A stretch of 64,000 nucleotides of DNA. It comes from Pirellula staleyi DSM 6068. GTDB taxonomy: Bacteria; Planctomycetota; Planctomycetia; Pirellulales; Pirellulaceae. This document shows, piece by piece, positions 26,531 to 35,414 of the stretch (position 1 is its first letter; each line of letters begins with the position of its first letter). The notes under the pieces are model-generated. The model worked only from the letters and a program-made list of their open reading frames with translations, was not told the DNA's origin and did not search any database. The DNA lies in assembly GCA_945875845.1 (NCBI GenBank), contig CAMCMB010000010.1, positions 1-64,000 on the forward strand. Direction: 5' to 3'. Made by a program: the position numbers and the translations under genes.

Positions 26531-28435
26531 ATGTCCGATCAGGAACAATTCCTCGATGTTATCGACCGCGATGAAGCCGAAAGACGATTTCGATCCGCAC
26601 TGAATCTGCAACCGCTCGGCATCGAACGCTTGGCGGTTCGCGACTCTTTAGGCCGAGTTCTTGCGGCCAACGTGCTTGCACAAGTAGACGTGCCGTCCTT
26701 TGATCGGTCCAATTTCGATGGCTATGCGGTCCAAGCCGCAGACACTTTTGGCGCGAGCGAAGTGTATCCGAAAATTATCCAACTCTCGCATCAATCGATC
26801 GAGGCAAGCGTCGAGCCAACGGGTGTGCTACAATCTGGGCAAGCGATCACGATCGCAACCGGAGGTATGTTGCCGCGCGGCGCCGATGCAGTCCTCATGG
26901 TGGAACATGCGGAGGAACGCAGTGGAGTGGTGCAAGTGCGCCGAGCCGTTACACCAGGATTTGGAATCTCGTTTGCTGGAACAGACATCGCGATCGGTGA
27001 AACCGTGCTGCTCGCGGGAACTTTGTTGACCAGCCGGGAAACGGGAGTGCTTGCAGCGATCGGTATCGAGTTTGTCGACGTCTGGCGCCAACCTCGGGTA
27101 ACGATCCTTTCTACCGGCAATGAGATCATCTCTCCGGGTACACCCATGCGACCAGCCGCCGTCTACGACTCGAACTCGCAAGTGCTCGCAGATGCAGTGC
27201 GGGAACAGGGTGGAATTCCCATCTTGGGCGGGATTATTCGCGATAACACCGACGAGTTGCGATCCGCACTGCACAAGGCGATTGAGGATTCCGATGTCGT
27301 ACTGCTATCGGGCGGAACGAGCAAAGGCAAGGGGGATCTGTGTTATCGAGTCGTCGCAGAATGGAAGGATCCAGGTATCGTTGTTCACGGCGTGGCTCTG
27401 AAGCCGGGCAAGCCCATCTGTATGGCGGTCATCGCCTCCAAACCAGTCGTGATACTTCCTGGCTTTCCAACGTCTGCCATCTTTACATTTCACGAGTTTA
27501 TAGCCCCGATCCTGCGATTGTTGGGAGGGCGACAACGGGAGTCCCATGAGACTCTGACCGCATCGATGGCAATCAAGACCAATTCCGAAGTTGGACGGAC
27601 GGAATACTTACTGGTGGGACTGATCAAAACGGACAAAGGGCTATCTGCGTTCCCGATGGGCAAAGGCTCAGGCTCAGTGACTGCGTTCAGTCGAGCAGAC
27701 GGCTTTGTGACCATTCCCCGCCATACGGAAATTGTGGCGGCAGGCGAGCAAGTTCAAGTGCGGCTGATCGGTCGTGGTTTGGAGCTTGCAGATCTGGTTG
27801 TTATCGGGAGTCATTGCGTTCAACTGGATCTTTTGTTGACTCAGCTTCAACAACGTTCCGTTCGTTCGAAATTTCTAGCGGTTGGGAGCACGGCTGGACT
27901 GATGGCTGCCAAGCGGGGTGAATGTGATGTTGCAGGAATTCATTTGCTCGATCCTCTGACGGGTACTTACAATTCACCGTTTCTCAACGATTCCGTTACC
28001 CTAGTTGAGGGCTACGTCCGATCGCAAGGAATTGTTTTTCGTAGAGGTGATGAGCGATTCGAAGGGCGAACGGCTGCTGAGATCGTCGCTGAGGCCAACC
28101 GTGATTCGTCGATCGTAATGGTCAATCGCAATCAAGGAAGTGGAACGAGAATTCTGATCGATCGAGTACTGGCTGGGACGAAACCGTCTGGTTACGCAGT
28201 GCAACCCAACAACCACAGTGCGGTCTCGGCCGCCATTGTTCAGCACCGTGCCGATTGGGGCATCGCGATTGAAGCGATTGCCCGATGGAATAATCTCGCG
28301 TTTCTCCCGATCCAAGAGGAACATTACGATTTCGCGATACCAAACGATCGTTTGGATCGGCCGGCGGTTCAGGAGTTTATTGCTCTGCTGTCGGCGATGC
28401 AAAAAACATCGAATAGGAAGACCGAACCGCTTTGA
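26531..28435 (+). CDS. MoeA fused to a periplasmic-binding-protein-like domain
   Basis: The product is 634 residues. Residues 1 to about 405 are MoeA: VPSFDRSNFDGYAVQA, TGGMLPRGADAVLMVEH, ILSTGNEII, VVLLSGGTSKGKGDL and VALKPGKPICMAV, closing with VILPGFPTSAIFTF. From about 415 on is a PBP-like domain with FLAVGSTAGLMAAKRGECD, AGIHLLDP, and NQGSGTRILIDRVL; it resembles the domain in archaeal MoeA fusions thought to sense or deliver an oxyanion. It starts directly after the fhcD stop and is part of the operon. It may load tungstate or molybdate into the two metal-pterin enzymes encoded upstream, which is inference. Its last 59 nt overlap the converging aldolase gene. Confidence 0.9.
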   Translation: MSDQEQFLDVIDRDEAERRFRSALNLQPLGIERLAVRDSLGRVLAANVLAQVDVPSFDRSNFDGYAVQAADTFGASEVYPKIIQLSHQSIEASVEPTGVLQSGQAITIATGGMLPRGADAVLMVEHAEERSGVVQVRRAVTPGFGISFAGTDIAIGETVLLAGTLLTSRETGVLAAIGIEFVDVWRQPRVTILSTGNEIISPGTPMRPAAVYDSNSQVLADAVREQGGIPILGGIIRDNTDELRSALHKAIEDSDVVLLSGGTSKGKGDLCYRVVAEWKDPGIVVHGVALKPGKPICMAVIASKPVVILPGFPTSAIFTFHEFIAPILRLLGGRQRESHETLTASMAIKTNSEVGRTEYLLVGLIKTDKGLSAFPMGKGSGSVTAFSRADGFVTIPRHTEIVAAGEQVQVRLIGRGLELADLVVIGSHCVQLDLLLTQLQQRSVRSKFLAVGSTAGLMAAKRGECDVAGIHLLDPLTGTYNSPFLNDSVTLVEGYVRSQGIVFRRGDERFEGRTAAEIVAEANRDSSIVMVNRNQGSGTRILIDRVLAGTKPSGYAVQPNNHSAVSAAIVQHRADWGIAIEAIARWNNLAFLPIQEEHYDFAIPNDRLDRPAVQEFIALLSAMQKTSNRKTEPL

Positions 28436-29168
28436 AGCCTTGCACGACAACGCCGAGATCGTTGACGAAAGCGAACAGTTGACAACCCATTTCACGACAC
28501 AGGGCTGCATGTTCGGGTCCACGCACCAGGATTCCCCAGCTCTTGCCAGTTTGTTTGCAGGCATGCGCAACACGTTTCAAGGCCGCGATGCAGTCGGGGT
28601 GAAGGTACTGGCCTGGAACACCTAATGCCACACTCAAGTCAGCGGGACCAACAAACAAATGATCCACGCCATCGACTGCTGCAACTTGCTCCACACACTC
28701 TAGGGCCTCAAGCGTTTCGATTTGAACGCTAAGCCAACGATCGCGATTGCAGATCTCGATATGCTCGGGTAACGACCGAGTAGTGTAGTTGGCTTCGAAG
28801 TTGGAGGGGTTGATTCCACGCGTGCCCATAGGTGGGAATTTGGCCCACGATACGATTTGCCGAGCTTCCTCGACGCTGCGTATTTGGGCCGCCATGATGC
28901 CACCTACGCCTGCCTCCATGGGCCGCATGACTGCCGCATAGTTCAGAGGTGCCATTCGGACATAGCTATCCAAACCCACACTTCGGCATGACAACGCCAA
29001 GGTCTCAATGTCGTGTTGCGAAAGGGCCGCATGTTCTTCGTCGATCCACACGGCATGGTATCCACCTGTCATCGCTGCAATTTCTATGATCTTGAACGAC
29101 GGTATTGCGCCAATGGAAAACACGTTGACTTCTTGCCCGGCTTCGAGTCGTTGTTTGATGGAGTGCAT
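28377..29168 (-). CDS. HpcH/HpaI-family aldolase
   Basis: The product is 263 residues. It is a TIM-barrel class II pyruvate aldolase with a divalent metal. AVWIDEEHAALSQHDIE is the typical N-terminal metal/acid region, VRMAPLNYAAVMRPMEAGVGG the central Arg-containing part, and VQIETLEALECVEQVA with DHLFVGPADLSVALG the C-terminal metal and substrate loop. Known members split 2-keto-3-deoxy acids such as HKHD or 2-dehydro-3-deoxyglucarate. The start is an ATG (28377 is the stop end). The stop overlaps the end of the MoeA fusion by 59 nt. No aromatic or sugar-acid pathway genes are adjacent, so the substrate is unknown. Confidence 0.88.
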   Translation of the reverse strand: MHSIKQRLEAGQEVNVFSIGAIPSFKIIEIAAMTGGYHAVWIDEEHAALSQHDIETLALSCRSVGLDSYVRMAPLNYAAVMRPMEAGVGGIMAAQIRSVEEARQIVSWAKFPPMGTRGINPSNFEANYTTRSLPEHIEICNRDRWLSVQIETLEALECVEQVAAVDGVDHLFVGPADLSVALGVPGQYLHPDCIAALKRVAHACKQTGKSWGILVRGPEHAALCREMGCQLFAFVNDLGVVVQGFKAVRSSYSMFFASPTAEQ

Positions 29169-29411
29169 ACAAGGGTCTTTCTGAGGGGTGCAGGACGTCG
29201 GTTCCAGAAAACTTCGCTATCGCAAGTTTCGCTTAAGTCATCTTATAGCAACTTGCGACATTCTAACAAAATCAAACGAAGCGGCTCGTACAGCATTCGT
29301 TGTCACATTGCACTTGTTCCTCTCATCCCAGGCAAATGGGCTGCCTGAATGGGCAAAACAAAATACTCTCGCTGCTCTCTACCCTGGAATATTTGATTTA
29401 AGCCCGTCGGG

Positions 29412-30959
29412 TTATTCAGAAACGGTTCTGGAATTCCGCAATTCGATTTCGTCGAGTGGTTCATCTAGTTCGATTTGCCTTTCAAGAACCGCGAGGTTCG
29501 CGTCGGACGGATCGTGTTCGTCTGCCTCCCGATGTTTCACCCTTGCCATTAGTGTTTCATAACTTGCTTGAAAGTCCAGGATCTCGAATCTAACGGATTG
29601 CTCTTTCGCAAGCGATGCGAACATAGCTCGCTGTTTTTGTTCGAGAAAAGTTGCATCCACAATCGCGGAGTAGCCTGCTTGCAACAAGGTCAAAGCCAAG
29701 CTGTGCAATCGAGTGTAGGTTTGTTGGGACATTTCGATTGAATACAATTGTTTCAACTCTGGTGCGCTCGCCCGATAGGTCGCATCTTTTCCGAACAAGC
29801 GTTTGCGTTCCACATCGGCTCGGATGCGAATAGCTCCGTGTTTTCGAACGATTTCTTCTGCCCCAGTCGACTTACCGCTGCCGCTTAGTCCGTGCGTAAT
29901 CCAAAGCGTCGGAGCCTGTCGCTCAACCAAGCGAGACGCAAGGTCCAAATAATTGGAACGCCCGCGGAATGCCGTCGCGAACTCTTTGGATTCTTCGGGA
30001 TGCTGCGTCATCACGATGCCCTCGACTTTAGCCCGAACAAGCGAACGATAAACCAGGTACCAACGCAATACTCCCAATCCGGCGTAGTCTCCAGTTTGTT
30101 CCAGATAGGAGTTGAGGAAGATATTGCCAAACGGCTCGTGTTGTCGGGCATACAAGTCCATCACGAGAAACGCGACGTCACTCATGACATCGATCCAGCG
30201 CAGGGACTCATTGAATTCGATGCCATCAAAAGGAACGAATTGCTCGTGCCAACACACGACGTTTCCCGAATGCATATCACCGTGACATTCGCGAACAAAG
30301 CCCGATTTTTTTCGATTGGCAAACTCTAAAGTCAGATGCCCGAAGCAAGAGTTTGTCCACTTTCTCAAGCTCATTAACTGCTCTATTTGGTTCGATTGGT
30401 TCCATTTGCAAGCAGACAATGCATCCAGGTTATCGATGGAGTCTTGGAGAACGAGGTTAGGAGTGCCAAAAAGGTTGGAATCTTCGGTGGAAAGGGCGGA
30501 AAGGGCCATGCCATGGAACTCCGCAACATGCGACGCCAGCGTTCTAATGTCTTGCACACTTACTTGATTCTGTTGCAATCGGTAGCTCAACAGCGCGTCA
30601 GAAGGAAAGCGATGCATCTTAACCGCATATTCACAAGCGTCGCCTTCGCGACCAAGAACCAACCGGCCGTGTCTCCGGGAAAAAGTGACAACACCCATGT
30701 AGAGATCAGGTGCATAGCGTCGATCCAGCCGAATCTCCTCGTGGCAAAAACGTTCACGCAACTCGAGAGTTGAGTAGTCAAGGAAAGCGTTTCGGACCGG
30801 TTTTTTAACTTTGTACGCAAATCGCTCAGTCAAAAAAAGTGTCGAGATATGTGTCTCTACAATCTCCACGGCGCATGGCGCATTCGCATCCGCGGAATGC
30901 GCAAGAGCGATTGCGTCGGCGAACTCGCCAGCGTCAAGATGGTTCACATGGCTTTCCAT
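29412..30959 (-). CDS. Two-domain APH-like kinase plus P-loop kinase
   Basis: The product is 515 residues. Residues 1 to about 320 resemble aminoglycoside phosphotransferase/choline kinase: FRNAFLDYSTLELRERFC-like start, FVRECHGDMHSGNVV (catalytic HGDxHxxN) and IEFNESLRWIDVMSDVAFLV. Residues about 345 to 515 are a zeta-toxin/gluconokinase-like P-loop kinase with ITHGLSGSGKSTGAEEI. This fused 'bifunctional APH/ATP-binding protein' is widespread and its substrate is unknown. No antibiotic-resistance role is implied by the family. The gene is divergent from the P-type ATPase, with a small palindrome in the 260-nt gap. Confidence 0.85.
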   Translation of the reverse strand: MESHVNHLDAGEFADAIALAHSADANAPCAVEIVETHISTLFLTERFAYKVKKPVRNAFLDYSTLELRERFCHEEIRLDRRYAPDLYMGVVTFSRRHGRLVLGREGDACEYAVKMHRFPSDALLSYRLQQNQVSVQDIRTLASHVAEFHGMALSALSTEDSNLFGTPNLVLQDSIDNLDALSACKWNQSNQIEQLMSLRKWTNSCFGHLTLEFANRKKSGFVRECHGDMHSGNVVCWHEQFVPFDGIEFNESLRWIDVMSDVAFLVMDLYARQHEPFGNIFLNSYLEQTGDYAGLGVLRWYLVYRSLVRAKVEGIVMTQHPEESKEFATAFRGRSNYLDLASRLVERQAPTLWITHGLSGSGKSTGAEEIVRKHGAIRIRADVERKRLFGKDATYRASAPELKQLYSIEMSQQTYTRLHSLALTLLQAGYSAIVDATFLEQKQRAMFASLAKEQSVRFEILDFQASYETLMARVKHREADEHDPSDANLAVLERQIELDEPLDEIELRNSRTVSE

Positions 30960-30995
30960 TGCAGTACCTCACTGAGATCAAAACGGATAGGTTAT

Positions 30996-31090
30996 GGTAA
31001 CCCGCGCCCGTGAACGAGAAATTGCAGTCGGCACCTTACGCGTCGGGTTACCGAATTGCCGCCAAAAAGTGGTCCGTCCAAAAATTCAAA
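30996..31090. repeat. Inverted repeat and remnant of the repeat-family arm
   Basis: GGTAACCCG (30996-31004) and CGGGTTACC (31044-31052) form an inverted repeat around a 39-nt loop. The right side continues as CTTACGCGTCGGGTTACCGA and AGTGGTCC, which aligns with 14163-14215 next to repeat copy 2 at about 80% identity by eye. No repeat core is present here. Confidence 0.55.
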
Positions 31091-31219
31091 GCCTTGACGC
31101 ACGGAACTATTGTTACAACTGTTTTTCAATTGGAAAGCAAACATTTGGGACAATCTGGTATCTTTTATTCGGCCGCTCGCCTTAAGTTAGACGGCTCTAA
31201 TCCTTTGCAAACGACATCC

Positions 31220-33757
31220 ATGACCACTTCGGCAAGAACCGACGCAAACGGCCTTGATTCCACAGACGTTGCAAGCCGTTTGAATCAGTTCGGGACCAAT
31301 GAGCTTCCGTCCTCCAAAGGACGGAATTTCATGGCGACCGCATTGGATGTGGTGCGTGAGCCGATGTTCCTGCTGCTGCTGGCTTGCGGAACGATCTATT
31401 TGTTGCTGGGCGATGTGCAAGAAGCGTTGATGCTGCTTGGATTTGTTTTTGTTGTTTTGGGGATCACCCTTTTTCAAGAGCGAAAAACCGAGAAAGCTTT
31501 AGACGCACTCCGGGATCTATCCAGCCCACGGGCTTTGGTCATTCGCGATGGCAAACGGATACGAATCGCAGGCAGAGATGTGGTTCCTGACGATCTCATT
31601 GTGTTGGCAGAAGGGGACAGGGTGCCTGCCGATGCGGTCATCCTCGAATGCAACAATCTTTCGACGGACGAATCCTTGTTAACCGGCGAGTCCGTGCCCG
31701 TTCGGAAATCGACATGGGACGGCATCCGTGAAACTTGTAGGCCAGGTGGCGAAGAACTTCCGTTCGTATTCGCGGGAACGTTGGTTGTCCAAGGACAGGG
31801 GATAGCAAAGGTTCGATCCACGGGAATTCACACCGAAATGGGAAGTATTGGCAAGGCCTTGCAAACCGTGAAAACCGAGCGAACTCCATTGCAATGCGAA
31901 GTGGGAGAGCTCGTGCAACGCATTTCGGTTCTCGCCTTTTCCTTGTGCACGATCGTTGTCGTCGCGTATGGGATTTCTCGCGGCGATTGGCTTCAAGGCT
32001 TCTTGGCTGGTATCACGCTTGCAATGGCCATGTTGCCGGAGGAATTCCCTGTTGTCTTAACGATCTTTCTGGCACTCGGAGCATGGCGTTTGTCGAAAAT
32101 GAATGTACTTGCTCGTCAAGTAGCCGTGATCGAAACGCTTGGTTCTGCCTCCGTTCTATGTGTCGATAAAACGGGTACACTGACCGTGAATCGCATGTCG
32201 ATTCGCAAACTGCTCGCCTCCGGGACGGAACACATCGTGGAGCATGGACAAGCTCAGGCGTTGCCCGAGGAAGTGCATGAACTAGTTGAGTTCGGCATAT
32301 TGGCTAGCCAACGCGATCCATTCGATCCAATGGAACGTGCGTTTCACGATCTCGGCAACTCTCGCCTTGCGGAAACGGAGCATCTGCACACGGACTGGAA
32401 ATTGGAACGCGGTTACCCATTGTCTGCCGAACTGCTGGCAATGTCGCACGTTTGGAAATCCCCGAACGAACAGCAATACATGGTCGCTGCCAAAGGGGCT
32501 CCCGAGGCGATTGCAGATCTTTGCCATTTGAACGCGGTGCAATCTCAAGAAATAAACGATCAAGTCGCCGCGATGGCGCAGGAGGGGCTCCGCGTGTTGG
32601 GTGTTGCGAGAGGTACGTTCCAAAATGCGGACTTGCCGATTGAGCAACACGATTTCACTTTTGATTTCATCGGACTGGTGGGATTGGCCGATCCAGTTCG
32701 TCCATCGGTTTATTCGGCGATGCAGGAGTGCTACGGAGCGGGTATACGAGTGGTGATGATAACAGGGGATCATCCGACAACGGCTCAAAGCATCGCAAAG
32801 CAAGCAGGCATTCAGTCTTACGATGCATTCATTACGGGCCCCGAGCTCGAAAAATTGGACGATGCGGAACTGCGTAATCGAGTGCAACATGTGAACGTTT
32901 TCGCAAGGATGATTCCAGAGCAGAAACTCCGATTGGTCAATGCACTCAAGGCGAACGGGGAAGTCGTAGCGATGACAGGCGATGGCGTCAACGATGCTCC
33001 TGCATTGAAAGCCGCCCATATCGGAATCGCGATGGGCTCGCGCGGAACCGACGTTGCCCGCGAAGCCGCATCGTTGGTGTTGCTCGACGATGATTTTGCG
33101 TCGATCGTTCAGTCCGTTCGCATGGGGCGTCGGATCTTTGATCATCTCCAAAAAGCGATGACTTATATCGTAGCGGTTCACGTACCCATTGCAGGCATGT
33201 CCTTGATCCCAGTGATGTTCGGCTGGCCGCTGGCCTTGCTACCAGTACACATCCTGTTTCTCGAATTAGTAATCGACCCGGCCTGCTCGGTCGTGTTTGA
33301 AGCGGAACCTGAGGAAACCGATGTGATGCATCGACCGCCTCGTAAGCAGAACCAAGCGATGTTTGGAGGATGGCTGGTTGCGTTGGGACTTCTTCAAGGA
33401 TTAAGTGTGCTTGCGATCGTGATGTCCGTGTACTTGGTTGCGCTTTTTGGATGGAAAGATGAGCTGGACGCGACTGCTTTGAGTTTCACCACCTTGGTCA
33501 TTGCAAATCTCGGATTGATCTTCGCAAATCGATCTTGGACACGCACGATCTGGGCTACATTGCGAACACCCAACCCCGCGCTTTGGTTTGTGCTTTGCGG
33601 AACACTTGGCTTTCTCGGTCTGGTATTGTACGTGCCGTTTCTGAGAAAACTCTTTCATTTTTCTGCTCTTCACCTGGATGACTTGGGCATCTGCTTCGCC
33701 GCAGGACTCGTCAGTATTCTCTGGTTCGAATTGCTGAAGATCTTCAAGCAGAAATAG
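31220..33757 (+). CDS. P-type cation-transporting ATPase (Ca2+/PacL-like)
   Basis: The product is 845 residues from ATG 31220; the frame is open upstream without a good start. Cation-transporter N domain (DVASRLNQFGTNELPSSKG) is followed by TM1-2. The actuator motif is LTGESVPV. TM4 carries AMLPEEFPVVLT, phosphorylation occurs at Asp316 in VDKTGTLTVNRM, and the hinge is MTGDGVNDAPALK. C-terminal TM5-10 end near LLKIFKQK. The PEEFP form in TM4 marks a subgroup related to Ca2+ pumps (PMR1/PacL) whose ion is not firmly known. Length is normal. Divergent from the APH-kinase gene. Confidence 0.9.
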   Translation: MTTSARTDANGLDSTDVASRLNQFGTNELPSSKGRNFMATALDVVREPMFLLLLACGTIYLLLGDVQEALMLLGFVFVVLGITLFQERKTEKALDALRDLSSPRALVIRDGKRIRIAGRDVVPDDLIVLAEGDRVPADAVILECNNLSTDESLLTGESVPVRKSTWDGIRETCRPGGEELPFVFAGTLVVQGQGIAKVRSTGIHTEMGSIGKALQTVKTERTPLQCEVGELVQRISVLAFSLCTIVVVAYGISRGDWLQGFLAGITLAMAMLPEEFPVVLTIFLALGAWRLSKMNVLARQVAVIETLGSASVLCVDKTGTLTVNRMSIRKLLASGTEHIVEHGQAQALPEEVHELVEFGILASQRDPFDPMERAFHDLGNSRLAETEHLHTDWKLERGYPLSAELLAMSHVWKSPNEQQYMVAAKGAPEAIADLCHLNAVQSQEINDQVAAMAQEGLRVLGVARGTFQNADLPIEQHDFTFDFIGLVGLADPVRPSVYSAMQECYGAGIRVVMITGDHPTTAQSIAKQAGIQSYDAFITGPELEKLDDAELRNRVQHVNVFARMIPEQKLRLVNALKANGEVVAMTGDGVNDAPALKAAHIGIAMGSRGTDVAREAASLVLLDDDFASIVQSVRMGRRIFDHLQKAMTYIVAVHVPIAGMSLIPVMFGWPLALLPVHILFLELVIDPACSVVFEAEPEETDVMHRPPRKQNQAMFGGWLVALGLLQGLSVLAIVMSVYLVALFGWKDELDATALSFTTLVIANLGLIFANRSWTRTIWATLRTPNPALWFVLCGTLGFLGLVLYVPFLRKLFHFSALHLDDLGICFAAGLVSILWFELLKIFKQK

Positions 33758-34079
33758 CTGCAAGTCATGTCATTGCCAGTGTTGGCAGTGAGTCAAATGC
33801 GCCGCATCCAGGATAAGATTGCGCCGAGTTGGCACACGCTGAGCGCGACGCAGACACACTCATCACGCTCCGCGGTGAATTTAACGCAAGCGCAGCGAGC
33901 GAAACTGCCCCAACGACCTGGCGTCGTTGGACAGTGAGTTTGGTCAGCTAAAACCAGCAAAACCGCGAAGCGGTCCGGCCCCCATGTGCTTGTCACGTGG
34001 GTGAGAAAGTTTGTACGCGCGCGGCGTTAGAAACGGAAGCCACCCATGCCACAAGGAGGTCGGAACTCGGGCAGTTTTA
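33758..34079. other. Intergenic stretch with no recognised gene
   Basis: A short hairpin TTGCCA-GTGT-TGGCAG lies just after the ATPase stop but lacks a T-tract. A 67-codon minus-strand frame (33793-33996) has no family features. Nothing else is seen. Confidence 0.4.
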
Positions 34080-34568
34080 CTACCCTACTTCCTTGGCTTG
34101 CATACCAGCATGAAAGGTTACGTACAGGTAGATCGGAATCGGCAAGTCACCCAAATGCTGCACGATCAACGGTTTAACGTCGGACCACGACAACCCGCCG
34201 ACGCCGGTTGCTAGGGCAGGCATGGCCAAGCTCTTGATCCCCTCTTTTTCAATTTCATGCCGAAGGCGTCGAAGGCAATGGTTGACGTTGGCTAAATTCG
34301 CTTTTCCTGGTCTCGATCCGTGAGTATGTTCCCCCTCCTGAGTCATTAGATTGAAGATTCTCGCACCCCCCGTACCACCCCACATCCAGATTTCGCCCGA
34401 TTTAGGATGGGACTGGTGTGCATAATGTCGAAAATCCTTCGCCATCGACGGCCACTTTTCACGTAGCCCCAACGCCAAGCCTGAGTCAAAGTGGTCGTTG
34501 GGTGCGACACCATGGGCAATCGCTTGGGCGCTCGAGAGAAGGATATCGCCTGCAACTTCATGAATCAT
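34080..34568 (-). CDS. Macro-domain protein
   Basis: The product is 162 residues and is one macro domain. It begins MIHEVAGDILLSSAQAIAHGVAPNDH, which is the first strand and ADP-ribose loop region, then IFNLMTQEG and LAMPALATGVGGLSWSDVKPLI, the second loop with GxGGLxW. Macro domains bind ADP-ribose or remove it from proteins, nucleic acids or O-acetyl-ADP-ribose. The VxPLI..L ending is like DarG-type and phage Appr-1''-p enzymes. No DarT-type toxin gene lies next to it, so a toxin-antitoxin role is not supported. Cytoplasmic, single-gene unit. Confidence 0.85.
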   Translation of the reverse strand: MIHEVAGDILLSSAQAIAHGVAPNDHFDSGLALGLREKWPSMAKDFRHYAHQSHPKSGEIWMWGGTGGARIFNLMTQEGEHTHGSRPGKANLANVNHCLRRLRHEIEKEGIKSLAMPALATGVGGLSWSDVKPLIVQHLGDLPIPIYLYVTFHAGMQAKEVG

Positions 34569-34851
34569 TCGTAAACCTCAAAATTCGCGTCGGTAGTTAG
34601 TAACACACTCCTTGTGAAGCACAAGGGATTGAACCAATACCGCGAAACGCGTGCCAATCCAAGAATTGTTGGCCATTTCCAGAATGGAGCTTGTGCCCAG
34701 CTAGCTTCTAAGCGGGAATCTTCGGTTACCGTTCAAACGACACAATCGATTTTCCCGCTGACCAGATTCATTGATCTATTTATCGTAGCCCTCGCTTGCC
34801 GATCGTTCCAATAAATTTCGAGCGGCGTGGCCTGATTCAGTCCTGGAAATC

Positions 34852-35262
34852 TTAGTATTCGAGAACTCGCGGTAGCTTTTTCGCTTCTTCAATCCAGCTG
34901 GTGATCTCCGCCAAGCTAGGAGGCTGTCGCGTATTCTTTTTCTCCTTGTTTACGGCGGCAACTTTGGTGTGCAGATTCTTGGGAACGCGAGTCGCAAGCT
35001 CTACGACAGTATCAACGCCAGAGGCTTCGAGGAGTTGTGCGTACTCTGAACTGATTCCTTTTACCCTATACAAGTCCGCCATGTTCGCAAACTTCAGGAT
35101 CCACTTCTCGCTGATCCCAGTCTTCTCAGCCAAGTTCTTTCGTTGCTTGGGTGTCTTGGTTGCCTTGAGCAGCCCGTCCGTATCCTTGATACCGGCGGCC
35201 AAAAATTTCTCCCTGCGAACAGGTCCGATTCCCTCGACATCTTGGATCATGTGATTCGCCAC
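34852..35262 (-). CDS. DUF4332 (helix-hairpin-helix-like) protein
   Basis: The product is 136 residues from GTG 35262; AAGGAG lies 9 nt before it, which makes GTG a better start than the upstream TTG 35271. It matches DUF4332: IQDVEGIGPVRREKFLAAGI and TDGLLKAT, the second pair YRVKGISSEYAQLLEASGVDTV, then an acidic-basic tail. Paired HhH-like units of this kind bind DNA or proteins; the function is unknown. It is flanked by intergenic stretches of about 280 and 150 nt and appears to be transcribed alone. Confidence 0.75.
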   Translation of the reverse strand: MANHMIQDVEGIGPVRREKFLAAGIKDTDGLLKATKTPKQRKNLAEKTGISEKWILKFANMADLYRVKGISSEYAQLLEASGVDTVVELATRVPKNLHTKVAAVNKEKKNTRQPPSLAEITSWIEEAKKLPRVLEY

Positions 35263-35414
35263 CGCTATCAACTCCTTTGAAACTTTACTTGTTTATTGTT
35301 TCGTCAACGAATTCTCAAATTATCACGATTGCAGCAGGAAACAAGCATAGCAGACGTATTGAGGACTCAGAGTGTGGCCCCCTGGGCAAGTCCCCTGGAA
35401 GGGTGGCCCTATAG

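Noticed and set aside
29412-30959. Antibiotic-resistance phosphotransferase
   Set aside because: The APH-like fold is shared by many unrelated kinases, and the fused second kinase domain points to another, unknown substrate.
32282-33181. 299-codon open frame on the minus strand
   Set aside because: It lies opposite the P-type ATPase catalytic core and shows no motifs.
33793-33996. 67-codon minus-strand frame in the ATPase/macro gap
   Set aside because: No ribosome-binding site, no family features, and an odd Cys/Arg-rich composition typical of chance frames.
34080-34568. DarTG-like toxin-antitoxin system
   Set aside because: Only the macro-domain protein is present; no DarT-type partner lies on either side.
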